Source of the DNA: [Clostridium] viride DSM 6836 | Lineage (GTDB): Bacteria > Bacillota > Clostridia > Oscillospirales > Oscillospiraceae | Assembly: GCA_000620945.1 (NCBI GenBank) | Contig: JHZO01000004.1 | Location: 496,001 to 560,000, forward strand | Direction: 5' to 3' | DNA: 64,000 bases | Part shown: positions 1 through 8,893 of the stretch, piece after piece | Layout: each line of letters starts with the position of its first letter | Position numbering within the stretch: the first letter of the stretch is position 1 | The notes under the pieces: model-generated | Told to the model about the DNA's origin: nothing | Seen by the model: the letters and a program-made list of their open reading frames with translations, nothing else | Databases searched by the model: none | Translations under genes and position numbers: made by a program

Positions 1-169
1 ATTTATTGCATAACCATGGACAACCGTTCATAGATTTGAGGCATGTACTACTTGTGAATGGTCGATTTGAGTGCAAAAGGAAGTGAAACAAATGATGGAA
101 AAAAATGAGACCATGAGTTTTTGGATTAGCTCAGCGATTTCATTTTAAAGAAGGAGGAGAACAAACGCG

Positions 170-364
170 ATGGAGATTGATCTGATTTTTAGAATCGCTG
201 CCATTGGAATCATTGTTGCCGTACTACATATTGTGCTGACACAATCCGGGAAATCGGAGCAAGCTCTTTTGACCAGTCTAGCCGGACTCATTGTCGTTCT
301 GATGATGGTGGTCAAGGAGATTAGCAATCTCTTTGATTTGGTCAAAACCTTATTCCATCTCTAA
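170..364 (+). CDS. spoIIIAC: Stage III sporulation protein AC
   Basis: A 64-residue, two-helix membrane protein of the SpoIIIA-SpoIIQ channel (feeding tube) between mother cell and forespore. The sequence shows two hydrophobic segments (about residues 5-22 and 35-55) separated by a short polar loop with SGKSEQA, and the length is normal for the family. The start ATG has a strong GGAGGAG site about 9 bases upstream. It is followed after 4 bases by spoIIIAD, and the whole AC-AH order is intact. The 169 bases upstream do not encode the end of SpoIIIAB in any frame, which is unusual because AB normally precedes AC directly. Confidence 0.93.
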   Translation: MEIDLIFRIAAIGIIVAVLHIVLTQSGKSEQALLTSLAGLIVVLMMVVKEISNLFDLVKTLFHL

Positions 365-368
365 GGCT

Positions 369-752
369 ATGGATATACTCCAATTAGGTGCTTTGGGGAT
401 AGCCGCTGCGCTATGTGCGCTGGTGGTTAAGCAGAAGGCGCAGGACATTGGAACCGTCTTGGCTCTGGCTGCCTGCGCTGCCCTTATGATTTCCATTCTA
501 CCTGCTTTTGAAGAAATCAAAGTCATGATACACGGGATGGGTCAAATGGCAGGACTTTCTGAAGTCATTATTACACCCGTTATCAAAACCGTTGGCATTG
601 CCATTGTGACCAAACTGGCAGCCGAGGTATGCCGTGATGCCAAAGAAAACGGAATTGCCAGCTTTGTCGAGCTGGCAGGGGCCACGGCAGCCATTCTGAT
701 TGCGCTTCCACTGCTAAACATGCTTCTGGAGCTGATTGGAGGTCTCCTATGA
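369..752 (+). CDS. spoIIIAD: Stage III sporulation protein AD
   Basis: A 127-residue integral membrane component of the SpoIIIA channel complex in the engulfing mother-cell membrane. It has about four hydrophobic segments and the family-typical region around residues 60-95 (GLSEVIITPVIKTVGIA). I start it at the ATG giving MDILQLG, 4 bases after the spoIIIAC stop with a TAAGG site. An in-frame upstream start would overlap spoIIIAC. Its stop overlaps the spoIIIAE start (ATGA), so translation is probably coupled. Confidence 0.92.
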   Translation: MDILQLGALGIAAALCALVVKQKAQDIGTVLALAACAALMISILPAFEEIKVMIHGMGQMAGLSEVIITPVIKTVGIAIVTKLAAEVCRDAKENGIASFVELAGATAAILIALPLLNMLLELIGGLL

Positions 753-1858
753 AGTGGAAACGATGTATGCTTGCCGCATTCGGACTACTAATACTTGTGT
801 TTGCCATTCCGGCCAGTGCGGTGGAAACCGATGCCATCTGGCAGGAGCAATCGGACCTGTTTTCCGTTCCGGAGCTCCAAAAAGCGGGGGAGGAGTATAC
901 GGGCAAAGTAGAAGTTGGGGCAAACATGGATGTGGACAATATCCTAAAAAATATCTTTGAACAGGGAAAAGAGTCCGCACAGGATATCCTAAAGCATGCC
1001 CTACGTAGCTGTTTAGTATTACTGACCATTGTGCTGCTGTTTGGCTTGGCAGAAGGCATGAAGGTGGGGACAAGCAGCGGCTTCCCGGTCCTGGGTCTTG
1101 CCGCAGCCTTGGCCATTACCGTGGTGGCTGTGGGGGATATGTATACCTTGGTGGGGATGGGACGAGAGTCCATGGAAAACATGCAGACTTTTTCCAAGGT
1201 GTTGCTGCCTTCGGTGGCGGCCGCCACGGCTGCATCTGGTGCACCGGGCGCTGCCATTGCCAAACAATTAGCAACGGTGCTCTTTTCAGACTTTTTTATT
1301 ACACTCATCAATAAATTGCTACTGCCGCTGACCTTTGCTTACATTGCGGCCTCGGTTGCATACGCTGCCGTTGGCAACGATGGACTCAAGCGTATGGGGG
1401 CCTTTCTCAAATGGATGGTCAATACCATGTTGGGGGCATTTCTCCTAGCCTTTATTGCCTATCTTAACATCAGCGGAGCTATCGCAGGCAGCACTGATGC
1501 CACAACTGTGAAGGCAGCAAAGTTTACGGTATCCAATATGGTGCCGGTGGTGGGCGGCATCTTGGCGGATGCGGCAGAAACGGTACTGGTTGGAGCGTCC
1601 ATGCTACGAAACGCCATTGGTGTATTCGGAATGCTGGCCGTGTTGGCAATGTGCCTGATTCCATTTTTACACTTGGGCGCACACTACCTTGCGTATAAAG
1701 GAACGTCAGCCTTGGCAGCGACGGTGGCAGACAGCAGAACCGCGGGCCTGATCGATGCCATAGGCAGTGCATTTGGACTGGTTCTTGCGATGACAGCTTC
1801 CTGTGCCATGCTGCTCATCATCTCCATGGTTTCTGCCATTTCCATGGTGACGGGATAG
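749..1858 (+). CDS. spoIIIAE: Stage III sporulation protein AE
   Basis: A 369-residue polytopic membrane protein, the largest of the SpoIIIA operon and thought to form part of the membrane channel base. A signal-peptide-like N-terminus (residues 1-25 ending ASA) is followed by a polar region and six or more hydrophobic segments from residue 85 to the end. It overlaps spoIIIAD by 4 bases and is preceded by GGAGG. Length and position in the operon match the family. Confidence 0.93.
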   Translation: MKWKRCMLAAFGLLILVFAIPASAVETDAIWQEQSDLFSVPELQKAGEEYTGKVEVGANMDVDNILKNIFEQGKESAQDILKHALRSCLVLLTIVLLFGLAEGMKVGTSSGFPVLGLAAALAITVVAVGDMYTLVGMGRESMENMQTFSKVLLPSVAAATAASGAPGAAIAKQLATVLFSDFFITLINKLLLPLTFAYIAASVAYAAVGNDGLKRMGAFLKWMVNTMLGAFLLAFIAYLNISGAIAGSTDATTVKAAKFTVSNMVPVVGGILADAAETVLVGASMLRNAIGVFGMLAVLAMCLIPFLHLGAHYLAYKGTSALAATVADSRTAGLIDAIGSAFGLVLAMTASCAMLLIISMVSAISMVTG

Positions 1859-1868
1859 GAGGGGCAAG

Positions 1869-2360
1869 ATGGACTTTATGCGAAACTGGATTCTTTCGGT
1901 CACGGTCTCTGCCATGATCATTGCCGTTGCAGAGAGCCTGATGCCACCCGGTACGGTCAAGAAGGTTGCGCGGCTAACCGGAGGCCTGGTGCTGATGCTG
2001 GGTATTTTGCAGCCCATTGTCCGAATGGATTACGAAGATTTGTTCCTAGCCGCCAACGGGTTTCCCAATATTTCAGTTGAGCAGAAGGAAACCCAGCAGA
2101 CGGGAAACGAAGAGATTTTAAAAACTATCATAGAGGAGGAACTTTCTGCATATGTTTTGGACAAAGCCAAACAAATGGGATGCTCCTGTGAGGTGGAGTT
2201 TCGCTGCGTTCCGGGGGATGGTGGAACCCCAATGCCGGAAGCGGTCACGGTGCGAGGCTTACTTACACCACAGCAGCGGCGAACCATGGAAACCATCCTC
2301 AAGGAGGATCTTGGTATCCCGAAGGATCAACAAACTTACATCGATGAGGAAGTGACATGA
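1869..2360 (+). CDS. spoIIIAF: Stage III sporulation protein AF
   Basis: A 163-residue protein with two N-terminal membrane segments (about 5-25 and 33-52) and a soluble C-terminal domain carrying the conserved end-stretch with VRGLLTPQQRRTM. In B. subtilis, AF has a ring-building-motif-like domain and is part of the SpoIIIA complex. It begins 10 bases after spoIIIAE with an AGGAGGGG site and overlaps spoIIIAG by 4 bases. Confidence 0.9.
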   Translation: MDFMRNWILSVTVSAMIIAVAESLMPPGTVKKVARLTGGLVLMLGILQPIVRMDYEDLFLAANGFPNISVEQKETQQTGNEEILKTIIEEELSAYVLDKAKQMGCSCEVEFRCVPGDGGTPMPEAVTVRGLLTPQQRRTMETILKEDLGIPKDQQTYIDEEVT

Positions 2361-2887
2361 AGTGGAAAGAACTGATGTTGGCACAGGATAGTCGCGTCCG
2401 CAAGCTCCTAGAACGCTATAAATGGGTGTTATTGGTGATTGCGGTGGGACTACTTCTGCTTGCCCTACCCGGAGGGCGGGAAAAGCCGCTTGCAAAGCTC
2501 GAAGCGCAACCGGCGTCGTCACAGGAATTTGACTTAGCTGAAATGGAAACCAAATTTGCAAAAGCTCTGTCAGAGATTAAAGGCGCAGGGGAGGTGACTG
2601 TGGTTCTCAGCGTGAAAACAGGAACGCGTCAATTACTGGCAGAAGACAGCGTATCTTCCGAAGGGAAGGATGGAAGGGAAGAGAAAACTTCCACCGTGGT
2701 TCTGTCCAAAGGCAGCGGGGGAGAGGAGACCGTCAAGCTCCAGGAGATTTATCCCCAATTTCAAGGAGCACTGATCATCAGCGATGGTGGAGACAATCCG
2801 GTCGTTCGTTTGAAGTTGACCGAGGCAACCTCTGCACTAACGGGCCTTGGAGCCGATAAAATTTCAATTTGCAATCGAGGAAAGTGA
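2357..2887 (+). CDS. spoIIIAG: Stage III sporulation protein AG
   Basis: A 176-residue ring-forming component of the mother-cell side of the feeding tube. One membrane segment (about residues 24-42) precedes an extracytoplasmic domain with the motif GAGEVTVVLSV and a later QGALIISDGGDN segment, as in SpoIIIAG and FliF-like ring proteins. A polar insertion around residues 95-120 (SSEGKDGREE) corresponds to the variable loop that forms a beta-barrel in the known structure. The start overlaps the spoIIIAF stop. Confidence 0.92.
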   Translation: MKWKELMLAQDSRVRKLLERYKWVLLVIAVGLLLLALPGGREKPLAKLEAQPASSQEFDLAEMETKFAKALSEIKGAGEVTVVLSVKTGTRQLLAEDSVSSEGKDGREEKTSTVVLSKGSGGEETVKLQEIYPQFQGALIISDGGDNPVVRLKLTEATSALTGLGADKISICNRGK

Positions 2888-2897
2888 GGAAGAAAAC

Positions 2898-3488
2898 ATG
2901 AAGCAACTGAAACTCTGGAAAAGAAACGTAATTGTGGCAGCGATCGTTCTATTTGTCTGTGGTGCGGTGTACATGAATTGGTCCTACAACAAGCAGGAAA
3001 TGGTCGCAGGAAAAACCTTGGGCGAAGCGGCTCTGGTGGGAGCCAAGGGTGAGAACGACCAAAAAGCGGCGGCTGGAAACGAGGCAAAGGAGAACCAGAC
3101 CGACAAAACCCAGCAAGGCACTCCAGCCAAAGAGAGCGCATACTTCTCCGAAGCCCGCCTGAATCGTCAGCAGGCAAGAGACAGTGCAATGTCCCTCCTG
3201 CAACAGGCGGCCAAGGATGAAAAGGCAAGTAAGGAAACCATTGAGGAAGCCAATCAGGCCATTCAGACTATGGCAAGCTACACCTTAACCGAGGCACAGA
3301 TTGAGAATCTGGTCGTTGCCAAGGGTTATACCAATTGTGTGGCCTTCCTAAATGATAATGGCATCGACGTGGTGGTTTCAGGAGCAGCCAATGGCCTCAC
3401 CGATACCGATGTTGCTAAGATTGGTGAAATCGTTATGGAACAGACCGGCCTTAAGGCAGATCAAATTAAGATTATCCCCGCGGAATAA
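2898..3488 (+). CDS. spoIIIAH: Stage III sporulation protein AH
   Basis: A 196-residue type II membrane protein whose extracellular domain pairs with forespore SpoIIQ (or its clostridial replacement) across the septum. The sequence shows a membrane anchor (about residues 12-29), a long low-complexity polar linker rich in Ala, Lys, Gln and Glu, and a C-terminal ring-building domain (from about residue 110, with LTEAQIENLVVAKG). The start chosen is the ATG after GAGGAAG. A longer reading frame begins inside spoIIIAG. It is last in the operon and is followed by a strong terminator. Confidence 0.92.
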   Translation: MKQLKLWKRNVIVAAIVLFVCGAVYMNWSYNKQEMVAGKTLGEAALVGAKGENDQKAAAGNEAKENQTDKTQQGTPAKESAYFSEARLNRQQARDSAMSLLQQAAKDEKASKETIEEANQAIQTMASYTLTEAQIENLVVAKGYTNCVAFLNDNGIDVVVSGAANGLTDTDVAKIGEIVMEQTGLKADQIKIIPAE

Positions 3489-3501
3489 AGAACGGATGGT
3501 T

Positions 3502-3547
3502 TCCCGTCTTTCGAATCGCTTCGAACAGACGGGAGACTTTTCTTTTT
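3502..3547 (+). terminator. Rho-independent terminator of the spoIIIA operon
   Basis: An 8-bp outer stem TCCCGTCT/AGACGGGA encloses an inner TTCGAA/TTCGAA stem and is followed by a T-rich run (3538-3547). It lies 14 bases after spoIIIAH and separates the operon from the kinase gene, whose -10-like TATAAT is at 3561-3566. Confidence 0.85.
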
Positions 3548-3607
3548 TACCAAAATGATCTATAATGCAGGGAGAATGGGACGCACCATTCATACAGGAG
3601 GGATGAA

Positions 3608-4639
3608 ATGAAACGGAAATTATTTCAAAATATATTCTGGTCGGTTTCCGCCATGATTGTTTTGACGATGCTGGTCTCCTACCTGTCCCCGCACAGTATG
3701 GCTGCGGGTATTTGGAAGCTAATTGCTTTGCTTTTGCTTGGAACCCTGATCTCCTTCCTGGTTTCCGATTTCTTTACACGCTCGGTAACCAAAACGCTTT
3801 CGCATTCGCGATTAGAGGATTTAGAGACGCAAAGCATGTACGAGGAGCTTCAGCCCTTGGCAGGGCGCATCTTACAACAGAATCGGCAGATTCAAAAGCA
3901 GTTGGAAAAACAAAATGTGGAGGCCAGACGGCAGTATGAAAAGCAGGATCGGATGCGCAGAGACTTTACGGCGAACGTTTCGCATGAGTTAAAGACACCA
4001 CTCACCTCAATTTCGGGTTATGCAGAAATCCTGCGGGACGGTTTGGTCAAACCGGAGGATATTAGTCGCTTTGCCGGGAAAATTTATGAGGAGACTCAGC
4101 GCCTTATTACCTTGGTGGAAGATATTTTAAAGCTCTCCCAATTAGATGAAGGGCACCAGGCCATTCAGGAGAGAGGACGCATCGACCTACTGCTCACCTG
4201 TCGTAGGATTTTGGCCCGCTTGCAGAGTGCTGCGGAACAGAGAGGGATTTGCATGACCCTGTCGGGAGGGCCGGCCTATACCATGGGCGCGGAAAAGATT
4301 GTGGAAGAAATTATCTATAACTTGGTGGACAATGCCATCAAATACAACTGCCCGGGAGGGAAGATTGACGTAGCGCTGTTGGAGCGAGGGAATAAAATCG
4401 TTCTTTCCGTGCGGGATACGGGAATTGGCATTTCAAAGGAAGAGCAGGAGAGAGTGTTTGAACGATTCTACCGAGTGGACAAAAGTCATTCGAAGGAAAT
4501 TGGTGGCACGGGACTGGGCCTTTCCATTGTCAAGCACGGCGCCCTGTATCATGAAGCAAGAATTGAGTTGGACAGCACCTTGGGAGAGGGAAGCGAATTT
4601 CGCGTGCTCTTCCAAAAAGAGATGCCACCTGTGGGCTAA
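3608..4639 (+). CDS. Membrane sensor histidine kinase (orphan)
   Basis: A 343-residue PhoR/WalK-like histidine kinase. Two hydrophobic segments (about 11-31 and 35-54) almost abut, so there is little extracellular sensor. A coiled-coil stretch leads to the HisKA domain with phospho-acceptor His126 in NVSHELKTP, followed by the HATPase_c domain with the N box (NLVDNAIKYN), G1 (DTGIGI) and G2 (GGTGLGLSIVK). No response regulator gene is adjacent, so its partner is elsewhere. It has its own -10-like TATAAT at 3561 and a GGAGG site. The gene ends 18 bases before cca. Confidence 0.9.
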   Translation: MKRKLFQNIFWSVSAMIVLTMLVSYLSPHSMAAGIWKLIALLLLGTLISFLVSDFFTRSVTKTLSHSRLEDLETQSMYEELQPLAGRILQQNRQIQKQLEKQNVEARRQYEKQDRMRRDFTANVSHELKTPLTSISGYAEILRDGLVKPEDISRFAGKIYEETQRLITLVEDILKLSQLDEGHQAIQERGRIDLLLTCRRILARLQSAAEQRGICMTLSGGPAYTMGAEKIVEEIIYNLVDNAIKYNCPGGKIDVALLERGNKIVLSVRDTGIGISKEEQERVFERFYRVDKSHSKEIGGTGLGLSIVKHGALYHEARIELDSTLGEGSEFRVLFQKEMPPVG

Positions 4640-4657
4640 CAGGGGAGGAGAAAGGGT

Positions 4658-5983
4658 ATGCAAACGGTTCCGTTACCAGCGCAAGTGATGCGAGCGATCT
4701 CCTTGTTGGAAGCTTCCGGATTTGAGGCCTATCTGGTGGGGGGCTGCGTACGGGACCTTTGGATGGGAGCATCTCCTGCGGATTACGATCTCACTACCAA
4801 TGCCAAACCCATGGAGCTTACGCAAGTCTTTCGTGACCATCGTGTCATTGAAACCGGCGTGAAGCATGGTACCATCACTGTGCTGATCGACCAACTTCCC
4901 TTAGAAATTACGACCTATCGAATAGAAGGAGATTATTCCGATGGAAGAAGACCGGATGCGGTCTTCTTCTGTACAAATGTCTACGATGACTTGGCAAGAC
5001 GAGACTTTACCATGAATGCCATGGCATATCACCCTTCTTCGGGCCTGCTTGATCCCTACGGGGGAAAGCATGATCTGGCTATCAAGTGCATCCGTTGTGT
5101 TGGGATTGCAGAAAGGCGGTTCCAAGAGGATGCCCTTCGCATCTTGCGAGCCATCCGCTTTGCATCGGTACTTGGCTTTTCCTTAGAAGCGGAAACGGAG
5201 CGCGCGCTGCTCCGAGAAGCGGAAGGCCTTCGTCGCATTGCAGCGGAGCGTATTCGTGTGGAGTTGGAGAAAATGCTTTGCGGAAAGAATGCACCGCAGG
5301 TTCTCTTGGACTATCGTGCCGTGTTCACGATTATCTTGCCGGAGCTGCTTTCCTCGAAGGATCCTGAAAGGAGCTGGCAGCAAGCGGTAGCAGCTCTGTC
5401 CCATACGCCACCAGAACCCATTCTGCGATGGAGCGTGTTGCTTCATGCAATCGGACGGGCGGAATCGCAAATCATGCCCTGGGCAGAGAAGATAGAGCGA
5501 GAGGATTGTGGTGAAGGCCGTGCCCAGACAATTGATAGAATTTTGAAACGCTTGCGCTTTGATCGAAAGGGCAGGGAGCAAATCCTGCGCTTCGTTGAAG
5601 CAATAGATGCGGTCTGTTTTGAGGGGAATGCTTCCTTGCTGCGTAGCCTCAGTACCTTTGGGGTCCAACCGTTTTTTCAGTTGCTTCAGATCAAACGAGC
5701 CATTGATCTGGCCAAATCTGCAAGACCGGACCAAATTTTGATGCAATATGACGAACTGGAAAAGCAGGTAAGGCTTCTTCTTGCAAGTTCTCCCTGCTTA
5801 AATCGCAAGGACCTTGCCGTGAAGGGAGAAGATCTCATTTCGCTCGGATTTGAGGGAGTGACCCTGGGAAGGGTGCTCAATGATATATGGGAGCTTGTCC
5901 TCTTTGGGGAAGAAAAAAATGATAAAGAAAGCCTCTTAGCCAGGGTTCAAACCATAAAAGAAGGAAATAATCGGAAAAAGTGA
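4658..5983 (+). CDS. cca: CCA tRNA nucleotidyltransferase
   Basis: A 441-residue class II nucleotidyltransferase that adds or repairs the 3' CCA end of tRNAs. The N-terminal palm carries GGCVRD (residues 28-33) and the catalytic carboxylates in ADYDLTT (42 and 44), then RRDFTMNAMAY, followed by the head domain EDALRILRAIRFA and helical body/tail regions. The length suits a bacterial CCA-adding enzyme. A poly(A) polymerase cannot be excluded by eye but is less likely in a Gram-positive. The start ATG follows GGGGAGGAGAAAGG. Confidence 0.9.
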   Translation: MQTVPLPAQVMRAISLLEASGFEAYLVGGCVRDLWMGASPADYDLTTNAKPMELTQVFRDHRVIETGVKHGTITVLIDQLPLEITTYRIEGDYSDGRRPDAVFFCTNVYDDLARRDFTMNAMAYHPSSGLLDPYGGKHDLAIKCIRCVGIAERRFQEDALRILRAIRFASVLGFSLEAETERALLREAEGLRRIAAERIRVELEKMLCGKNAPQVLLDYRAVFTIILPELLSSKDPERSWQQAVAALSHTPPEPILRWSVLLHAIGRAESQIMPWAEKIEREDCGEGRAQTIDRILKRLRFDRKGREQILRFVEAIDAVCFEGNASLLRSLSTFGVQPFFQLLQIKRAIDLAKSARPDQILMQYDELEKQVRLLLASSPCLNRKDLAVKGEDLISLGFEGVTLGRVLNDIWELVLFGEEKNDKESLLARVQTIKEGNNRKK

Positions 5984-6244
5984 AGATTTTTCTCGAAAAA
6001 AGCTTGTAGATTCATCAAGGTTTATTCTTGAAAATGCTAGGCTATGATACATTTCCTGGGAAAAAATACGCAGATCTTGTTTGTTTTTCTAGTAGATTTG
6101 GTAAAAATGCAAACAGGCAAAACCGCTGAAAATGCAAGAAAAGCTAGCATTATATTTGTTCATGTAGTGGAAAGTACTTGCTTCTTCTTTGATGAAATTG
6201 CTAAAAAAAGAATTTTTGTCTTTATTTTTACTATACACTGTGAT
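5984..6244. other. A/T-rich intergenic region upstream of the candidate ncRNA
   Basis: No convincing gene is present. A 72-codon reading frame at 6044-6262 has no ribosome-binding site and an implausible Phe/Ile-rich composition. The base composition is far more A/T-rich than the following 500 bases, and several TATACT- and TATGAT-like boxes are present, so this is probably the promoter region for the downstream structured RNA and permease. Confidence 0.5.
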
Positions 6245-6763
6245 ATACTAGGCCTACATTGAATGCTCTGCCGTAGTAAGGATAGGCGGAGGTCAATTCC
6301 GAGTTGTTCGCGAGAAGGCTCATACTAAATCATAGAATGGAGGCGAAGCCATCGACTAAAGATGAACAAAACGTGAACGCGAAATAGGCTGTGTTGGTTT
6401 GAAGCAGTCCATCCAATCTAATTGGAGTCCGTACTTAACAAACGAACCAGCGAAACGATGAGATCTATGCCAATTTCTTTGACAAAGACCCCCCTTTGCA
6501 AGGAATCCCCAATTGGCAGCGTAGCCGCGAACAGCCAACCTATCCCGTCAGCCAGAAACAGGAATAACGGGAGAGAGAGCATCTAGAAGGACACTCTGAG
6601 TCTGAGCCGGTTCAGAGACAGTCACCATCGCAAATCCTCATACGCAGGCTGCAAAGCTTGCGGTGCATCGGCGTTTGACTCCGTGATCACGGGAAAGAAA
6701 GCAAATACGCTTTTCACCACGTGCATGGAAGAAAATGCTGAAACAGCATTTCGCATCTTTTTT
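6245..6763 (+). ncRNA. Candidate large structured RNA upstream of an amino acid permease
   Basis: About 520 bases with no plausible reading frame, balanced base composition, and many short complementary segments. Examples are CGCAGGC/GCTTGCG with a 6-base loop near 6641-6660, CTCTGA/TCAGAG near 6595-6618, CCGTG/CACGG near 6681-6692, and a closing terminator at 6733-6763. It lies just upstream of, and on the same strand as, the APC permease. Size and texture fit the large ornate RNA classes (OLE, ROOL, GOLLD), but I cannot assign it. No T-box, lysine or glycine riboswitch core is visible. Boundaries are approximate. It may be a free ncRNA or a long leader. Confidence 0.5.
6733..6763 (+). terminator. 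Terminator closing the candidate ncRNA
   Basis: A perfect 8-bp stem AAATGCTG/CAGCATTT with an AAA loop is followed after CGCATC by six T residues (6758-6763). It ends the structured region 85 bases before the permease start, so it acts either as the ncRNA terminator or as an attenuator for the permease. Confidence 0.7.
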
Positions 6764-6848
6764 AAAGATGTAATAAAACGCTTGCTGTAATTTACAATTG
6801 AAACGTACGTGTTCAGTTCAAATTTTCAACAAGGAACGAGGTATATTT

Positions 6849-8306
6849 ATGAGTAATAAGGGAGAGAACAAAGCCGGCATTAGCGCATTCGACTTTTTCT
6901 GTATCGGATTTGGCGCTATCGTTGGCGTGGGTTGGGCCGTTTCTATCAACGGTTGGATGAGAAACTGTGGTGGCCCCCTGCCTGCATCTGTTGGTTATAT
7001 CTTAGCACTGGTTATGATGATTCCTGTCGCACTTTGCTACTGCGAACTGTGCCCCATGCTTCCCGTCGCTGGCGGCGGCGCTGCTTATGCTTATAGAGCA
7101 TTTGGCGAAAAAGTTGCATTCATTTCTGGTTGGGCTGCTTTCGGCGGCTTCGTCACCATTATTCCTTGGGAAGCAATCTACGTGGTCGACATTCTGTCCA
7201 TCATGTTCCCTGCTCTTAAGGCCGGTGAACCCCTTTATGTGTTGGCTGATACCGGAATTTATCTTGGACACATCGTCCTTGGTACTATTTTCTCCATCTT
7301 TATGTTTGCAATTAACTGGAAGGGTATGTCCGCTTCCGCAGGTGTGCAGAGAGTGCTTTGTATCCTGCTGATTGGCGCAGGCCTTCTGGCAATGGTTGCT
7401 TCCCTCATTCACTTTGACGCAGGAAACTTCGAACCCTTCTATCAGAACGTTGGTAAGGGCAGCCACACCAGCTTCTTCGGCGGTTCTCTGGCTATCCTTG
7501 CATCGGCTCCGTTCTTCCTGGCTGGTTTTGAAACCATTCCGCAAGGCGTTGAAGATGCTGGCGGCGACATTAAGTCTGTTGGTAAGACCGTGGTTCTGTC
7601 CGTCGGTCTGGCATGTATCTTCTATGCAGCCCTGCTCTTCACCCTGGGTTCCGCAATGCCCTGGCTGGACTTCACCAACAAGGATATCATTGCCAACCCC
7701 GCAGCTTCTAACCTGTTTAAGATGATCTATTCTGGATCTACTGGCGTCATCCTGTACTATATTATCCTTTCCGGTGCACTTTGTGGTCTGCTCACCACCT
7801 GGAACGGATTCATGGGCGCTTCCCCCCGTTTGATGATGTCCATGGCTCGTTCCAACATGCTTCCCAAGTTCTTTGCAAAAGAGGATCCCAAGACCGGTAC
7901 CCCCACCAATGGTTTGATCTGCTGCTTAATCCTTTCTCTGGCAGGTCCCTTCCTGGGCATGGGTCTGATTGATCCCCTGACCTCCTTCTCCGCTGCAGGC
8001 TTCGTGGCATCCTGGCTGATCACCTCCGCTTGTGTGGTTCGCCTCAGAATGAAAGAGCCCAACCTGGAGAGACCCTACAAGATTCCTGGCGGCATTGCAA
8101 CTGCCGGCTTTGCTGTTCTGATGATGGCAATCATCTTTGTTCTGCTGTTTGTTCCCGGTAACCCCGTCTTCATGGGCGGCATGGCAATCAAGCTCTTCAT
8201 CGCTTGGATGGTGCTGGGTGCAATCCTCTTCATGGCAAGTGCAGGACAGAGAAATGCTCTTACCCCCGAGCAGCGTTATGATAATATGTTTGCAAAGATG
8301 AAGTAA
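6849..8306 (+). CDS. APC-family amino acid permease
   Basis: A 485-residue secondary transporter with about 12 hydrophobic segments. The N-terminus contains the family-typical glycine-rich first helix (FDFFCIGFGAIVGVGWAV). Later parts include the ELCPMLPVAGGGAAYAYRAFG segment of helix 2 and the conserved loop NMLPKFF. The start ATG follows AAGGAACGAGG. An in-frame upstream ATG at 6798 lacks a site. Codon use is strongly biased to a small preferred set (GGC, GCA, CTG, ATC), more than its neighbours, which suggests high expression. The substrate is unknown. A putative 520-nt RNA precedes it and a small membrane protein follows. Confidence 0.88.
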   Translation: MSNKGENKAGISAFDFFCIGFGAIVGVGWAVSINGWMRNCGGPLPASVGYILALVMMIPVALCYCELCPMLPVAGGGAAYAYRAFGEKVAFISGWAAFGGFVTIIPWEAIYVVDILSIMFPALKAGEPLYVLADTGIYLGHIVLGTIFSIFMFAINWKGMSASAGVQRVLCILLIGAGLLAMVASLIHFDAGNFEPFYQNVGKGSHTSFFGGSLAILASAPFFLAGFETIPQGVEDAGGDIKSVGKTVVLSVGLACIFYAALLFTLGSAMPWLDFTNKDIIANPAASNLFKMIYSGSTGVILYYIILSGALCGLLTTWNGFMGASPRLMMSMARSNMLPKFFAKEDPKTGTPTNGLICCLILSLAGPFLGMGLIDPLTSFSAAGFVASWLITSACVVRLRMKEPNLERPYKIPGGIATAGFAVLMMAIIFVLLFVPGNPVFMGGMAIKLFIAWMVLGAILFMASAGQRNALTPEQRYDNMFAKMK

Positions 8307-8378
8307 GAGAAATCTTTTCTTCAAAAAACGTTTCATAATTTTAGTTTAGTCGTCCATTAAGGACGAAAGGAGAACCAA

Positions 8379-8720
8379 ATGCCAGAGTTTGCAACCAGTG
8401 ATATGATCATGTTCGAGATGGGAACCTACTGGATTTTCAGTATTCTTTTCATCAGCGTACTTGATTATTATGCAGCAAAGAAGCTTGGTGGAAAGCGCAT
8501 GCTTTCGTACAAGATTTTGCGTATGCCAAGATTCTTTTCCTTGATTTTTGTTTCTGCGTATACGATTGTCTTCTTTGTACTGAGCATGAGGGATATAAAG
8601 ATTGATTATTCACTCTTTACCTTTATGGGAATTCCATACTTTGTCGTTTGGATGTTCTTCTTTATCAATGTGTTCCGAAGAATTAAAGCCGAAAAGAAGG
8701 GTAGACCTTGGGCTAAATGA
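8379..8720 (+). CDS. Small membrane protein of unknown function
   Basis: A 113-residue protein with three likely membrane helices (about residues 13-32, 49-70 and 80-98) and a basic C-terminus ending KKGRPWAK. I do not recognise the family. A good AAAGGAG site precedes the ATG. It lies 72 bases downstream of the permease with no terminator between, and a strong terminator follows, so the two are probably co-transcribed and it may be an accessory subunit. Confidence 0.7.
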   Translation: MPEFATSDMIMFEMGTYWIFSILFISVLDYYAAKKLGGKRMLSYKILRMPRFFSLIFVSAYTIVFFVLSMRDIKIDYSLFTFMGIPYFVVWMFFFINVFRRIKAEKKGRPWAK

Positions 8721-8741
8721 TTCAGGAATGGATCTAAACTC

Positions 8742-8778
8742 AAACAACGCCGGAGCTTTTGCTCCGGCGTTGTTTTTT
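8742..8778 (+). terminator. Terminator after the permease operon
   Basis: A perfect stem of about 14 bp (AACAACGCCGGAGC with its complement) has a TTTT loop and is followed by TTTTTT. It ends the permease/membrane-protein transcript 140 bases before the recombination junction. Confidence 0.92.
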
Positions 8779-8893
8779 GAGTGCAACTTGTGGTCATATG
8801 ATTAAGATACTGAAAGTGCTTGTCCAAGAAAATGGTATTTGTATTTACACGGGTACGGATGTGCCTACCGGGAAAAGAAAGAATTGAGCGATT

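Noticed and set aside
1-169. Short 18-codon frame at 91-144
   Set aside because: Too short, stops before spoIIIAC and has no resemblance to spoIIIAB.
6044-6262. A 72-codon reading frame upstream of the permease
   Set aside because: No ribosome-binding site, biased Phe/Ile composition and overlap with the candidate RNA start.
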